DNA from: Bathymodiolus brooksi
Taxonomy: Eukaryota > Mollusca > Bivalvia > Mytilida > Modiolidae
Assembly: GCA_963680875.1 (NCBI GenBank)
Contig: OY804589.1
Span: 31,536,962-31,600,961, forward strand
Length of the DNA: 64,000 bases
Reading direction: 5' to 3'
Shown piece by piece: positions 12,301 to 26,300 of the stretch. The notes under the pieces are model-generated. The model was not told the DNA's origin, made no database searches, and saw only the letters and a list, made by a program, of their open reading frames with translations. The stretch's first letter is position 1. Each line of letters opens with the position of its first letter. The position numbers and the translations under genes were made by a program.

Positions 12301-15300
12301 AACGTAGATTGAGTGAAGATACTGAGGTCAGATCTGTAGACACAATACCTGAAGATAAGTCAGTTGAGAAAACACAATCTAGAAAATTGGTGGATGTTGA
12401 CGAACCAAAACGTTCATCAAGATGGTTGCTTAGATCTAGAATTGGTGAATCACAAGAGGAAAGCTCTAAACCAGCAACAAGGTCAAAGCGATCACAGAAA
12501 TCAAGGGATGATGATAACGCACATGATGCACCGAAACGAGAAAAGCAAGCGGAAAGACGTAGAACTCGTTCATCTAGATCAACAGAAGATTTTGTTGACC
12601 AGAAAACTCCAGATGTTCCCATTGAAAGACAACTATCGAAACGACACAAAAAGTCCCGTAAATCTAGTATGGATGAGGGAAATGATCCAAAATTGTGCAA
12701 TCAAATCTCAGTAGACTTGTCTAGTATTGCTTTGCCTGGAGAAGGAATTCGTATTAAGATATTCAATGAAGCACTGAGTCCATCGTCATCGATGAAGACG
12801 GATCCAAAGTTCAGTCCATCTGAAGATTCCATAGCTTGTAATGTAAAGCTGGAAGAGATTGTTTTACCAGGGGAATTACCACAAGTCAAAGAACAAAAGT
12901 CTCCAGAGGAATCTATGTCAAATGAAAGTGAGGTTAGGAGAGAACCAGTTGATGATAACAAATCTGGTACAAAAGTTGAGACCACAAAATCAATGGTAGA
13001 AATAACACAAGAAAAACAAATTCCACCACCAAAGAAAGATGATCCAATCAGGTCACAGCAGATATTGGATACAAGTGGGCCCCCTTCTGTGTCACAGCCT
13101 AGAACCACATTTTCATTTACTTCCAAGAAGTTGCCAGACGATAGACGTCAGCCAATCAAATTTGGTCTACCAAAATCGTCAAGCTCAGGTAAACGATGGG
13201 ACGATGACGAAGATGATATAGATTTTACAGACAAACTTGTCGTGAAAAAGACAGCAGACAATCAAATGGAGGAATCGATGGATGTTATGAAAAACACAGA
13301 ATCTGAAAATTTATTTACAAAACTTAAAGACATGCAAATGTCCGTAGGTGGAGATGTTGAAGTAAAGATGGATGTTAAAATTAATTTAGATGAAGTGAAA
13401 AGCTCAGTAATGGAGGAAAAAGTGAAGGAAACACCTGAAAATCCATGCCTTACCACGTCGATGAATGAAAGTTTTTTCCAAACCTCAAGCGATGATGATC
13501 CTGAAATAAGTTTCAAGTCTCCTTCTCTTGTTATGAAAACTAAAAACACTGGTCAATTGAAAGAATCGTCAATGAAAACCAGGTGGGACCAATCAGCAGG
13601 CATAGCACAGGAAGTTGTGAAAATTGCTGAACCGAAAGAAATATCTAAAATGATAGAAGCAGAAGATAATAAAAAGACCAAAGTAAGAACTAAGACACGC
13701 TGGGACCCACCTGAGGAAACACCTCAGCAATATGAACTCTATGATCCATTACAACCGACAGATGACTTGTATGATCCAACTATGCCTACGGAAGATGAAT
13801 CGCTGAAGTCGGAGGAAGTAGATATGGCTACACCAGTAGATAAAAATAATGATACTGCATTGCCAAGTGAAACTTCGAAGAAAGACAACAAGGATACCCC
13901 TAACATAGAATTGTTTGATCCCGTGAAATCGACAAAAACCAACGAGGGTGACAAAAATCCAATGCAGACTGAGGTTTCAACAGGCTTTCAAGTTTCTGAC
14001 GAGACCACTTCAGTTTTAGCAACAGAGAAATGTCAACCAAAGCAAGTAGAAACAGCAGAAGAGAGAGTGGATGGAAAAGTGACGAAAAGTGCAGAAGACG
14101 GACAAATAGTCTCAACAACTTCAAATCAGATTGAAATTAATCTTCCTCCAAAATTTCAAGGAACGGAAGACATGTTTACCGAGAAACAACCGACCTCCAA
14201 CAAGTCTGATCAAAGCAAGGATATCAGTGGAAGCAGTGAATTGTCCATAATAAAAGTAGTTCCTCAGGATCAGGAGCCTATTGGTTTACAGGAATCTGAA
14301 TTTACAGACAGACAAGTCTTAGAAATGTCTATGAGCGAAAGCCAACCCGATGAGAGAACGGCTGATGAGGAGGAGAAAATACGTACAACAGAACTGGTTG
14401 ATGAGGGTACCAGTGGAATGATAGAGATTGCTCCTGTAGATGCTGATATTAATTTAGGAAGTAAAGCAAGTTTACTGACTAGCAAGCAATTGAAAAAGGA
14501 AAAGATTGACGATGAAGATGGAGAAATTCTACCAGAAATACATGGTCGAATGGAGAAGGCCGTTGGCATGGCAATTAAAACTGTATTATCTGACAAAAGC
14601 CAAGGTCAAGACGATGTTAAAGTGAAAGTAGAACTAAATGAGATGGAAAATCCAGGTCAAGTTATTCAGAGCATTGTAACAACTCGTGGAAAACCTATAA
14701 TAGAGCAGATTGTCGGCATTGTCAAGATAATGGATCATGGAAATAAAGAACAGTCTCCATGCCAACCAAGATCTGATGAGATTGCAGATAAATTGAAAAA
14801 GGCACAAACTGAAGAAGCTCTGAAATTATTAGAACAGTTTAAAGGCATCGACACCAAAAACGAAGAAGCAATAAAAATGATAGAGAAATTCCGCAGCGTT
14901 GATAAAGAACTGAAAACTTTAGACCTAGATAAACCTCGAAGTAAAAAAGAGAGTTGGGAAAAAGAATCATACAAAGACCGCTATGAGGACAGTAGATACC
15001 GTGAGTCAAGCAAATACAAGGATAAAGACTATAGCCGTTACTCCAAAGATAGAGATTATGATAGGTACGACGATCGATCAAAAAGTTACGACAAGCGACG
15101 TGATAAATATTGGGATAAGCGAAGAAGAGACAGCCAAGAAAGATATGACAGCCGGGATAGAGATAGACAAGATAAAAAGAGGCACAAGAAGGATCGGTAT
15201 TATGACAGACGGGAAAGAAGCTATAGCAGAGACAGAAGTCATAGTAGAAGTCCAGAACGTGGTAGAAATCGTAGTCATGGTCACAGTCGAAGTAGAAGTA

Positions 15301-17344
15301 GAGAAAGATCAAAAAGGCATAGTCGTGATAGCAGAAGTAGGAGTAGGGAAAGAATTCGAAGGAGTAAACATAGCCGTCCAGAAAAACGCAGATACAGCAG
15401 TGACGATAGCGATGATTCAAGGTCTTCAATGTCAAGGTCTTTTAAAAAGGAGAAGGAATCTTACCTTGATTCTTCTAAAGGGGAAGTAGATAAGCTGACA
15501 GAGGAATGGATAAGAATGGCCACAGAAAAGCCTAAAAAGTCAAAAATACCAACTACAACTGCTGCCAGTGGTAGTTCAGTGGTAACCTTGACAGCAACAA
15601 GCGCTACAGCCAGTCCACAGCTGTCATCAGCAGCTCCCACATATTACCAAGATGCTTATGGTAACTACTATCCTGTCACATCAACATCTCAGAGCTATCC
15701 AAATTACCAACAAGCAGTGCCACAACAGGGTCCATTGATGCCACCTCCACCAAGTCAAAGCATTCCAGGGATGGTTCCAACTAATCAGACAATGCCACCA
15801 CAAGGAATGCTACCTCCAACACAACCTGTTCATCCTCACAGTATGGCGCCTCCACCTCTAGCGGCATCTCATGGTATGCCTCCACCAGGCCAGATGATGC
15901 CACCTCAAAACCAAGCAGTGCCACCTTATCAACAGACAAATCCAGCAGTTTACGGTCCACCGCCAGTGTATGGCCAACCTACACAAGATCAGATGTACAT
16001 GACCGACCCACTAACATACGGCCATCACACGCAAGGACCTCCTGGTCCACCACAAAGTGCATTGTTGCCAACTCCTCCCACAATGCAGTTTGCTCCTCCA
16101 CAGAATCCAGCAGTGAATCCAGGACAGTTTCAACCACCATCAATACTGCCTGGCCAAGAATTTGCACATCAAGGTCTTGTTCAGACACAACGACCTCCTT
16201 TGATTGGTGAAAGTCCAACCGAGGTAATTACGGATTCAGCCGTAAATCCTGCCTTTACCAGCAATCTACAAGGACAACGACTGCCATTCCCAATGCCTAC
16301 CCAACAGAATGTACCAATGTTCAAAACAGCGGAGCAAAAGCAAGTAGTTGCACAACAACCAAAACCAACCACATCACCGCAAGATGTCAGCCAGTCACCA
16401 ACTGCAGGTTTGTTGCCTGATTCCAGGGGTAACACATCATCCCCAGTTATTGTCACATCATCTTCAAAAGAGTATCAGCTACCTGAACTTCCCTACCAGA
16501 ATGAAGGAGAAGCTACTCTTGCTTTACGATCAGATATCACCACAGGAGAGCCTAATATGGAATGCACTGCAAATAGTAAACCAGTTGAGGTAAAGCCAAT
16601 ATCCAAGCCACTCATGGCCTTGAAGGGATTCAAAATAAAACAGAAAGGATTGTCGCTTCTGATGCCGACAGACAATGTTGTAAGCAGTTCATTCCAGTCT
16701 GATGGCGAGGAAAAATCAAAAAAGCCTATAGAAATTGTAACACCCGAGTCCAGCAACGGTACACCTCCACCTGTGGCAGACGTACCAAAGCATCCACCAC
16801 CGTCATCACAAACTGGATTGCCAATTAAATTGGGAATGAAACAAGACAAAAGAGATGCTGATTTAGCATCACCGCCACCATCTGCATCACCAAGACCGGA
16901 AAAAGTCAAATCACGGTGGCGTCGGTTGAATGATTTTGAAACTCCTATTGCTCAAAGTCCAGATAGCAATGTCTCCGAGATACCAGTGGCTGTGACTTCT
17001 GATATCGAAGCTTCACCTACCAAGGAACCAGCAGATATTGCTCAACCAACAAAGGGGAAAGAATCGGCGGTTTATGATGCTTGGGATCCTGCGTCTGATA
17101 TTGTTTTCACTCCTGAGGCAATGAAAACTCAAACTGCGATGAGAGCAGCGAGGAAAGAGTCTACGTCGTCAGTAAAACGTGAGAAGAAGGTGAAAGAACC
17201 TGAATCGCCATTAAAGACGGATAAACCCAAAGAGATCGATTCTTCACTGAAAACAGAGAAAGTGAAGGAATCAGAGGAAGAAAAAGATCCAAATAAAATA
17301 CCACACTTTGAACCTTTAGATGAAAACTTGTACCTCAGTGAAAA
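3365..17344 (+). CDS. SETD2: SETD2 exon 1 in window: 13,980-bp exon encoding the disordered N-terminal region
   Basis: A single uninterrupted frame of about 4,659 codons runs from an AG acceptor at 3363-3364 (in-frame stop at 3342) to a GTAAGT donor at 17345. There is no globular domain. Segments in order: DRRGD[SP] hexapeptide repeats (about 91-156); PPRYD/PPFDDD repeats (about 220-360); Pro/Met/Gln-rich (about 370-625); [TA]FSQ repeats (about 660-720); RS/SP-rich (about 1050-1430); Ser cluster and charged coil (about 1435-1520); Arg/Asp/Glu/Tyr-rich (about 1530-2000); acidic Ser-rich (about 2150-2560); SYSP/SPDR repeats (about 2575-2880); acidic linker with RWD motifs (about 3020-3450); RS domain (about 3860-4030); YGNYYP and Pro/Met/Gln-rich (about 4090-4290). 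It ends in [15 protein letters not shown], which leads into the AWS domain as in other SETD2 proteins. The first ATG in frame is at 3399, but the acceptor makes it internal. Vertebrate SETD2 also has one very large N-terminal coding exon, though several-fold shorter. Confidence 0.93.
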
Positions 17345-20300
17345 GTAAGTCAAACATTTTATTTTTTAATTTAATGGAATATGAAATTTTCTAAAGGCCT
17401 TTTTTATTTCTGGATGTAAATTTTAATGGTACCTAATGTTAAATTCATGGTTATCGAGAAGTTTCTGAAGAGCTCCATGTACACCTCGCCATTGGTAGGA
17501 ATCCTACTAGCAAATGATTAGAAGGGTAAATGTCAGTGCACAGGCATGGCGACCCTTTGCATTTAAATACTTTAAAAATTCTAAGAGAAAATTCATATTT
17601 TATGTTTGTAATGTATTATTACAGATTCATCATTATATAATAAAATACACTTTAAATTTGATTAAAAACACACTTTTTTGACATTTGAAAATCATTTGTT
17701 TAATCAAATATGTGTTGCATCATTTAATTTTAGCAGAAAGAAGAGTAAAAAGATGAAAAGGATGTTGTGTGACTGTACGATCACGGACGAGGAGAAGAAA
17801 TGTAACGTTGACGCCTGCGGTGAAGACTGTCTCAATCGTATGTTGTATATTGAATGGTAAGTCGTTCTTTTACTAATTTTCTTTTGTCAATAGAAACGTG
17901 TGTAATTCAAATCAAGCAATTAACAAAATTAATTTAGTTAAAGTTTGTCAGTGATTTGCAACAGGTCGGTGGTTTTCTCCGGGTACTCTGATTTCCTCCA
18001 CTAATAAAACTGACCGCCACGATGTGACTGAATGTTGTTGAAAGTGGCATTAAACACCAAACACCAAAATTAATTTGATTCTTGATTTCTCTAAAATTTT
18101 GAAATTGAAATTGAAAAGCATTAATGTTGTCTTGACGATTTGCGTGCAACAAGGTACTTGAAAATATATCTGAATTTATTCATGAAAAAATGAATACATT
18201 ATAAATTTACAAAGACATAAAGAAACGAACATCTAGTGTATAAAAAATCTTTATGAAAGAGTGACTGTTTTTGTCAGTAAGGCTGTGTCTGTTTTTTTCT
18301 TTGTTTTGCATCAACTGAATCTGTGAAAACCTACCAGCCAGCCAGGAAAAAAACCACACACAACTAAAAAAACACAAAAGTCTTATTCAACTATTTGACA
18401 AATCTGCAACAGAAGTTTATCTGAGAGGACATCAAACCAAACAAAACATCATGTCATATGTTTGGAGTACTTTGATGGTACATAGAAAAAGAAGAGATAC
18501 ATTTGATAGATACCCAATCCAATAAACAAAGTCACCCAGATGTCACCCCATGGTCTTCATGTACTTTTGAGATTTTGCATTTTAGTCTTGTATTCATTAA
18601 AATTTTGGTTTTGAATAAACACATTTAAGAACAAATGTTTTATTAAAAAACAAAAAAATACAAGAAACAACAAATTGCATCAAATAACTTAATAACTAGA
18701 AAATAAAGTCAAAACATATTGCAAATAAAATGTCTTCTACAAATGAGTGGACAAAATAAAGATGTAAATCAACAAGAGATAAAAAAAAATAAAAAGAAAG
18801 ATATTCAGGACAAAAAATAATTTGGCACTTATCAAAAATGTTAAATAAGAAAACTAATATAAAATTGAAATGTCTTCGCCTGCAAAAAGTTACTAGCCAT
18901 CTTTAATACAGGTCAATCTCGAACAAACCACTGAAACTTTCCTTCCATTCCATAATGGCTCACATGTATCAAAACATCTAAATCTAAATCACTAAGACGC
19001 TTCAAATACTGTACAGTGCACCCATTATTTAAAGCGCTCTATCGATATACTAGACTAAAATACAAAACCAAGGAAGGGAAAACCGCAAATTCCGGATTTT
19101 TAGACAGAATAGAAAAAAAATAACTTGTGTTTGTTTTTCACCAAAACTGTCTTAAAACCTACCCGCACGCAGACGCAAAACAAAGAAAAACACAACTTTG
19201 GCCTAACAGGACATGGAAGTAAATCAATGCAAGTGGCTATCTAACATTATACTTGAACACAAAATAGAGTAAAGTTACAGTGCTTTCATTACTGTTCTAC
19301 ATTTCACAGTCATGAATAGGGTTTTCAACAATGAGCATAACTTATACTCTAAAAGGAGTGTGAAACAGCCCCTAGCTAGCCAGAGAGAGGTACTTTTTAC
19401 TTCTGCCGATAAATGCTACATCTGGACATCTTTGTCTCCATTTAATGTTATTTTGTGTATAGAATTTTATTTCTCCGACAGCGAGTTATCAACAAGAAAA
19501 TAAATTGCTGGTGAATATGTGATTTCTGATTTCTGATGTACGGAAATATGATGATACAATTCTTTAAAATTATTCACTTTGGTTCCTTTGAAATTGCCAT
19601 CACTTTGACCATGAGGAAGGCAGAGTTGTGACGGAGCATCAATAGTACCTGATCAACTACACAATCGATTTATTAAAGTTAGAAAGAACTAAAAAAGAAA
19701 AAGAAAAAATACAACTCAGAAAATGAATACTAAAAAGATGAGCAACACTGACTAACAAAAATAACCTGTGAGTGAACCCAGGTGCTCCAAAGTGTAAGCA
19801 GGTCCTGTTTCTTATGAGACGCATAACATGTCGCTTATAGTCAAGTCCAGAAAAAAGTCTTGTCTGTGATAGAGGGAAGACAAATTGATGATCCATTGCC
19901 ATTTGAGATATGGATATTATGTATAACAGTAAACCAGTTTGTGATGACTACTGTAGAAGTTTTGCAACACTGACTTCAACCTTGGAACAACGTAGCCTTG
20001 TTTGATTAGCTTTTGCTGTCTAGAAAATCACTGCAGATCAACTTTTCGTTGTAATCCATTGTCGACCCAACATCTGTTACAAAGATGTATCATCATCTAT
20101 AGCAATAGTTTATAAAGTACATGTATAACATATTGTTCCAGAATGTTCTCAAATATTTTAGAAGGAAAAAAAACCTTAATACAAGATTTGTTGTTATACT
20201 ACTAGTATTATTATGAAAAGAAAGTTTAAATAGTGATGATCAATAATTATACCATTTTCAACAACACAAACAACTACCTCTCACTTCAAATGACTCGGGT

Positions 20301-23300
20301 TTTCTTCGGGTCCTCCACCAATAAAACTGACTGCCACGATATAACTGAAATATTGTTTAAAGTGGTGCTAAACATCATAACCCTTCAAATCACTGCAAAT
20401 ATGTCATTGAAAGCCCATATCCTGACTTAGGACAAGCACTAAAATGCGACAGGATTAAACCGATTAATGAAATTCCATGGAAGATGCCGCAGGGGTAATC
20501 AGAAGCTAATAAATGAAGGAAGGACAGACAATACAATGGCCAAAAGAAAAAGGACAAATGACAAAACATTATACACAGAATACTAAGATTGAGTAACTCC
20601 ACCAAAATCTGGGGGTGAACTCAGGTGCTCCGGAAGGGTAAGCAGTTCCTCCTCCACTAGTCAATAGTGGCACTCATATTGTTCATATTCCATACAGATA
20701 GATCTGATAACAACGTGCTATTTAATATTTTTTGTATTCATGTGGAAAGTTGATCTACGAGAAATAATTAAGCATGTGACTAAAAAACTAGATCTGTGAT
20801 GTTAGGTATATTTATTAACATGTAGTTAAGTTAATAATTTCACTGTCATATGAATGCAGAATAATATCCAAGAATGAATGATGCATCTAGATGTACATTG
20901 CAGAGAGTGAGTGAGTGATTGTTGTTTAAATGCCAAGCAAGAAATTATTTCAGCCATACCATGACAAGAACAAGTTACTTTCTGATGAGATGAAGATGTC
21001 TGCTTTGTACTAGACCAACAAGAGTTGGATTTTAAATTCTGCTGAGTCAATGAAACAACATTTTGTGGGTAGAAATGTCACACCACTTCAGATACATAAT
21101 ACTGACTCCGATCTAGCCAGTCTTTGGTCTTTCTTTTTTATGCTGTGTGTTAAGCGCAGATGCAGAAAATACCAATTTTATAGTCTTTGGTTTTACCTGA
21201 TTGTTGATCAAAGCCACGATCTACCATACTTGAAGTAAACAAGTAATAAAAACACCTCTGAGGTTCATGTACCCACCAAAAATAGAAATGCACCATGGAT
21301 TTGTAAACAAGAGAACGTTACATTAGAACATCAAAACACATTTACACAAAAACATAAAAAAAAGTCTTGTTTCAAATATTTTATGAATGAGGACAAAGCA
21401 TTATTTAAAAATACAGCAATTTTTATGTTTCGTTTGTATATACAAGCCAGGTGCTTATTAGCACAAAACTTTTGAGACAGATTTTTAAAGAACAGAATGT
21501 TGTATTCATGAAATTGCATTTGAAATTTTAAAATCCAATTTTATATTTCCTTTCTCAAATGAACCATTTGCTCATTCTGGAGGTTTTTGTAACAATTGCA
21601 CTTTTACAATCACCTAAAAAAAAAAAATCTCAAAATAAAAAATGGTTAAGAACATACTGGGTATCTGTTGTATATGTCTGGTTCCCGTTATTCTCATACT
21701 TGCTAATTTAATAACCGTAATGAACATGTAATGATAAAAAAAATAATATATCTCGTAAAAACATGCAAGATGTTTACAAGCAGATATTTACAGTAAAGGT
21801 AGAATAATTAATTTATAACATGTCACAATAATGTGTATTGATTTTAATTATTGAATTTTTATTCAACAGTGGTAACAGGTGTCAATGTAGTGATTATTGT
21901 ACCAACAAGAGGTTCCAGAGGGTGAGTTTAGAGGTCAAATTATTTATGGGGCTCCCAATGGGTAACATTTCTTTATTTTAAATGAAATGTTATAAAGTCA
22001 AAGGCAAAAAACATTTGTTTCTGTTGACATTCCTGATTAAAAATAGGGTAGATAGGTAGACTTTAAAAAAAACTTTTACCTCAGATATTCAGAAAAAGAA
22101 TCTGACTTTAACAGTGTATGTCCAAATTTAGCTGTAAGGACTTTCGGGTAGGCACTAAAAAGTAGAGTTTGTATGCTTAGTGGAAACACAGGATATTTGG
22201 TGGGATATTTTTTTTGCCTAATATGGAAAAATAAAGAATCTTGCAAATTTTAATTTTGACAAATTTTTTTTATAATAATTAAATTTACCACCTCAAAAAT
22301 ATTCTAGATGTTGAAATTTTAAAGTATGTTTATGTTAAAGTTATTTTTGTTTTGCACCAATATTTAATTTGATTTTGTTTGCAGAGAGAATATTCAGATG
22401 TAGACTCATTCAGAACAGATTGGAAAGGCTTTGGATTGAAAACAAATGAAGATTTAGCTCCGTAAGTCAAACCTTTGTTGATGTCGGTTTGTTTGTGGGT
22501 TTTTTTCGTGAAATATTGTTGATCAACAATATTTCAGGCGAACTGCGACCTTCTAAGGTCATGTATAGAACAATGCTTTCTTTCTGTTTCTTCTTTATAT
22601 ATAATTGAATAGCTAATTTTTTGTAAGCGGTAGTCCCTCTTTTAAGGCCCTCTCACCAAAGGCCACCCTCTTGTCAGGAAAGATTTCAGATGTGCAAATA
22701 TTTAAATACTAGTACCTTGTCCCCCTTAAAAGAAACCAAGCCTTTTTAAAAGGACACTAGTTCATTGCAGAAATGAGGCATTATAAGAGAGGGTATACTG
22801 TATATAGCAAGCATAAACATGGAGTATCTGGAGTGATTTTTGAGTAACAGTGCAATCAGGATAACAAAATAAAACAACAAAACATATACCTGGAGAACAC
22901 ATTAATGACACATGTCATGAAATCTCAACTCTCAAAGCCTGTTAAGGAAAGATAGATTCTCAAATTCATAGTGGAAACATGCCTTTAATCAGTTAAAAAA
23001 AAGGTGAGGCATGAATATTGCTACTCAAGAAAGGGAAGTTCATCATTGGAAAATTGAAATCATCACATGTATTATAAATTTTTAAATGCCTCTTTGCCTT
23101 ACAAATCTAAATATGAGACAAATCTATTTGTTATGATTTCACTTTAATACCATGTCATATTAATGCTGTACCTTGAAAGGTGGATGGAGTTATCCAGTGT
23201 CTTCCAATAGACCTTTCACACATTTCTGTCATATTAATGCTCTACCTTGAAAGGTGGACGGAGTTATCCAGTGTCTTCCAATAGACCTTTCACACATTTC

Positions 23301-26300
23301 CGTCATATTAATGCTCTACCTTGAAAGGTGGATGGAGTTATCCAGTGTCTTCCAATAGACCTTTCACACATTTCCGTCATATTAATGCTCTACCTTGAAA
23401 GGTGGACGGAGTTATCCAGTGTCTTCCAATAGACCTTTCACACATTTCCGTCATATTAATGCTCTACCTTGAAAGGTGGATGGAGCTATCCAGTGTTTTC
23501 CAAATAGACCTTTCACACATTTCTGACTTGATTCTAAAATTATATGTTTTTATAGGAGTTATTTCCCTTTAAGATGGGCAAAAGATCCTATTTCATGCAA
23601 AGTACAATGCAAATAACATATTTTTTCCTCCATAATTTGTACAAAATTTTAATGTTGTAACAACTTGACATTTCCGTCATATTAATGCTCTACCTTGAAA
23701 GGTGGATGGAGTTATCCAGTGTCTTCTAATAGACCTTTCACACATTTCTGTCATATTAATGCTTTACCTTGAAAGGTGGACGGAGTTATCCAGTGTCTTC
23801 CAATAGACCTTTCACACATTTCTGTCATATTAATGTTCTACCTTGAAAGGTGGATAGAGTTATCCAGTGTCTTCCAATAGACCTTTCACACATTTCTGTC
23901 ATATTAATGTTCTACCTTGAAAGGTGGATGAAGTTATCCAGTGTCTTCCAATAGACCTTTCACACATTTCTGTCATATTAATGTTCTACCTTGAAAGGTG
24001 GATAGAGTTATCCAGTGTCTTCCAATAGACCTTTCACACATTTCTGTCATATTAATGCTCTACCTTGAAAGGTGGACGGAGTTATCCAGTGTCTTCCAAT
24101 AGACCTTTCACACATTTCCATCATATTAATGTTCTACCTTGAAAGGTGGATAGAGTTATCCAGTGTCTTCCAATAGACCTTTCACACATTTCTGTCATAT
24201 TAATGCTTTACCTTGAAAGGTGGACGGAGTTATCCAGTGTCTTCCAATAGACCTTTCACACATTTCTGTCATATTAATGCTTTACCTTGAAAGGTGGACG
24301 GAGTTATCCAGTGTCTTCCAATAGACCTTTCACACATTTCCATCATATTAATGCTCTACCTTGAAAGGTGGATGGAGTTATCCAGTGTCTTCTAATAGAC
24401 CTTTCACACATTTCTGTCATATTAATGCTCTACCTTGAAAGGTGGATGGAGTTATCCAGTGTCTTCCAATAGACCTTTCACACATTTCTGTCATATTAAT
24501 GCTTTACCTTGAAAGGTGGACGGAGTTATCCAGTGTCTTCCAATAGACCTTTCACACATTTCTGTCATATTAATGCTTTACCTTGAAAGGTGGACGGAGT
24601 TATCCAGTGTCTTCCAATAGACCTTTCACACATTTCTGTCATATTAATGCTCTACCTTGAAAGGTGGATGGAGTTATCCAGTGTCTTCCAATAGACCTTT
24701 CACACATTTCCATCATATTAATGTTCTACCTTGAAAGGTGGATGAAGTTATCCAGTGTCTTCTAATAGACCTTTCACACATTTCTGTCATATTAATGCTC
24801 TACCTTGAAAGGTGGATGGAGTTATCCAGTGTCTTCCAATAGACCTTTCACACATTTCTGTCATATTAATGCTTTACCTTGAAAGGTGGACGGAGTTATC
24901 CAGTGTCTTCCAATAGACCTTTCACACATTTCTGTCATATTAATGCTTTACCTTGAAAGGTGGACAGAGTTATCCAGTGTCTTCCAATAGACCTTTCACA
25001 CATTTCTGTCATATTAATGCTCTACCTTGAAAGGTGGATAGAGTTATCCAGTGTCTTCCAATAGACCTTTCACACATTTCCGTCATATTAATGCTCTACC
25101 TTGAAAGGTGGATGGAGTTATCCAGTGTCTTCCAATAGACCTTTCACACATTTCCGTCATATTAATGCTCTACCTTGAAAGGTGGATGGAGTTATCCAGT
25201 GTCTTCCAATAGACCTTTCACACATTTCTGTCATATTAATGCTTTACCTTGAAAGGTGGACGGAGTTATCCAGTGTCTTCCAATAGACCTTTCACACATT
25301 TCCGTCATATTAATGCTCTACCTTGAAAGGTGGATGGAGCTATCCAGTGTTTTCCAAATAGACCTTTCACACATTTCTGACTTGATTCTAAAATTATATG
25401 TTTTTATAGGAGTTATTTCCCTTTAAGATGGGCAAAAGATCCTATTTCATGCAAAGTACAATGCAAATAACATATTTTTTCCTCCATAATTTGTACAAAA
25501 TTTTAATGTTGTAACAACTTGACATTTCCGTCATATTAATGCTCTACCTTGAAAGGTGGATGGAGTTATCCAGTGTCTTCTAATAGACCTTTCACACATT
25601 TCCATCATATTAATGTTCTACCTTGAAAGGTGGATAGAGTTATCCAGTGTCTTCCAATAGACCTTTCACACATTTCTGTCATATTAATGCTCTACCTTGA
25701 AAGGTGGATAGAGTTATCCAGTGTCTTCCAATAGACCTTTCACACATTTCCGTCATATTAATGCTCTACCTTGAAAGGTGGATGGAGTTATCCAGTGTCT
25801 TCCAATAGACCTTTCACACATTTCCATCATATTAATGTTCTACCTTGAAAGGTGGATGGAGTTATCCAGTGTCTTCCAATAGACCTTTCACACATTTCCA
25901 TCATATTAATGTTCTACCTTGAAAGGTGGATAGAGTTATCCAGTGTCTTCTAATAGACCTTTCACACATTTCCATCATATTAATGTTCTACCTTGAAAGG
26001 TGGATGGAGTTATCCAGTGTCTTCCAATAGACCTTTCACACATTTCTGTCATATTAATGCTCTACCTTGAAAGGTGGATGGAGTTATCCAGTGTCTTCTA
26101 ATAGACCTTTCACACATTTCCATCATATTAATGTTCTACCTTGAAAGGTGGATAGAGTTATCCAGTGTCTTCCAATAGACCTTTCACACATTTCTGTCAT
26201 ATTAATGCTCTACCTTGAAAGGTGGATAGAGTTATCCAGTGTCTTCCAATAGACCTTTCACACATTTCCGTCATATTAATGCTCTACCTTGAAAGGTGGA

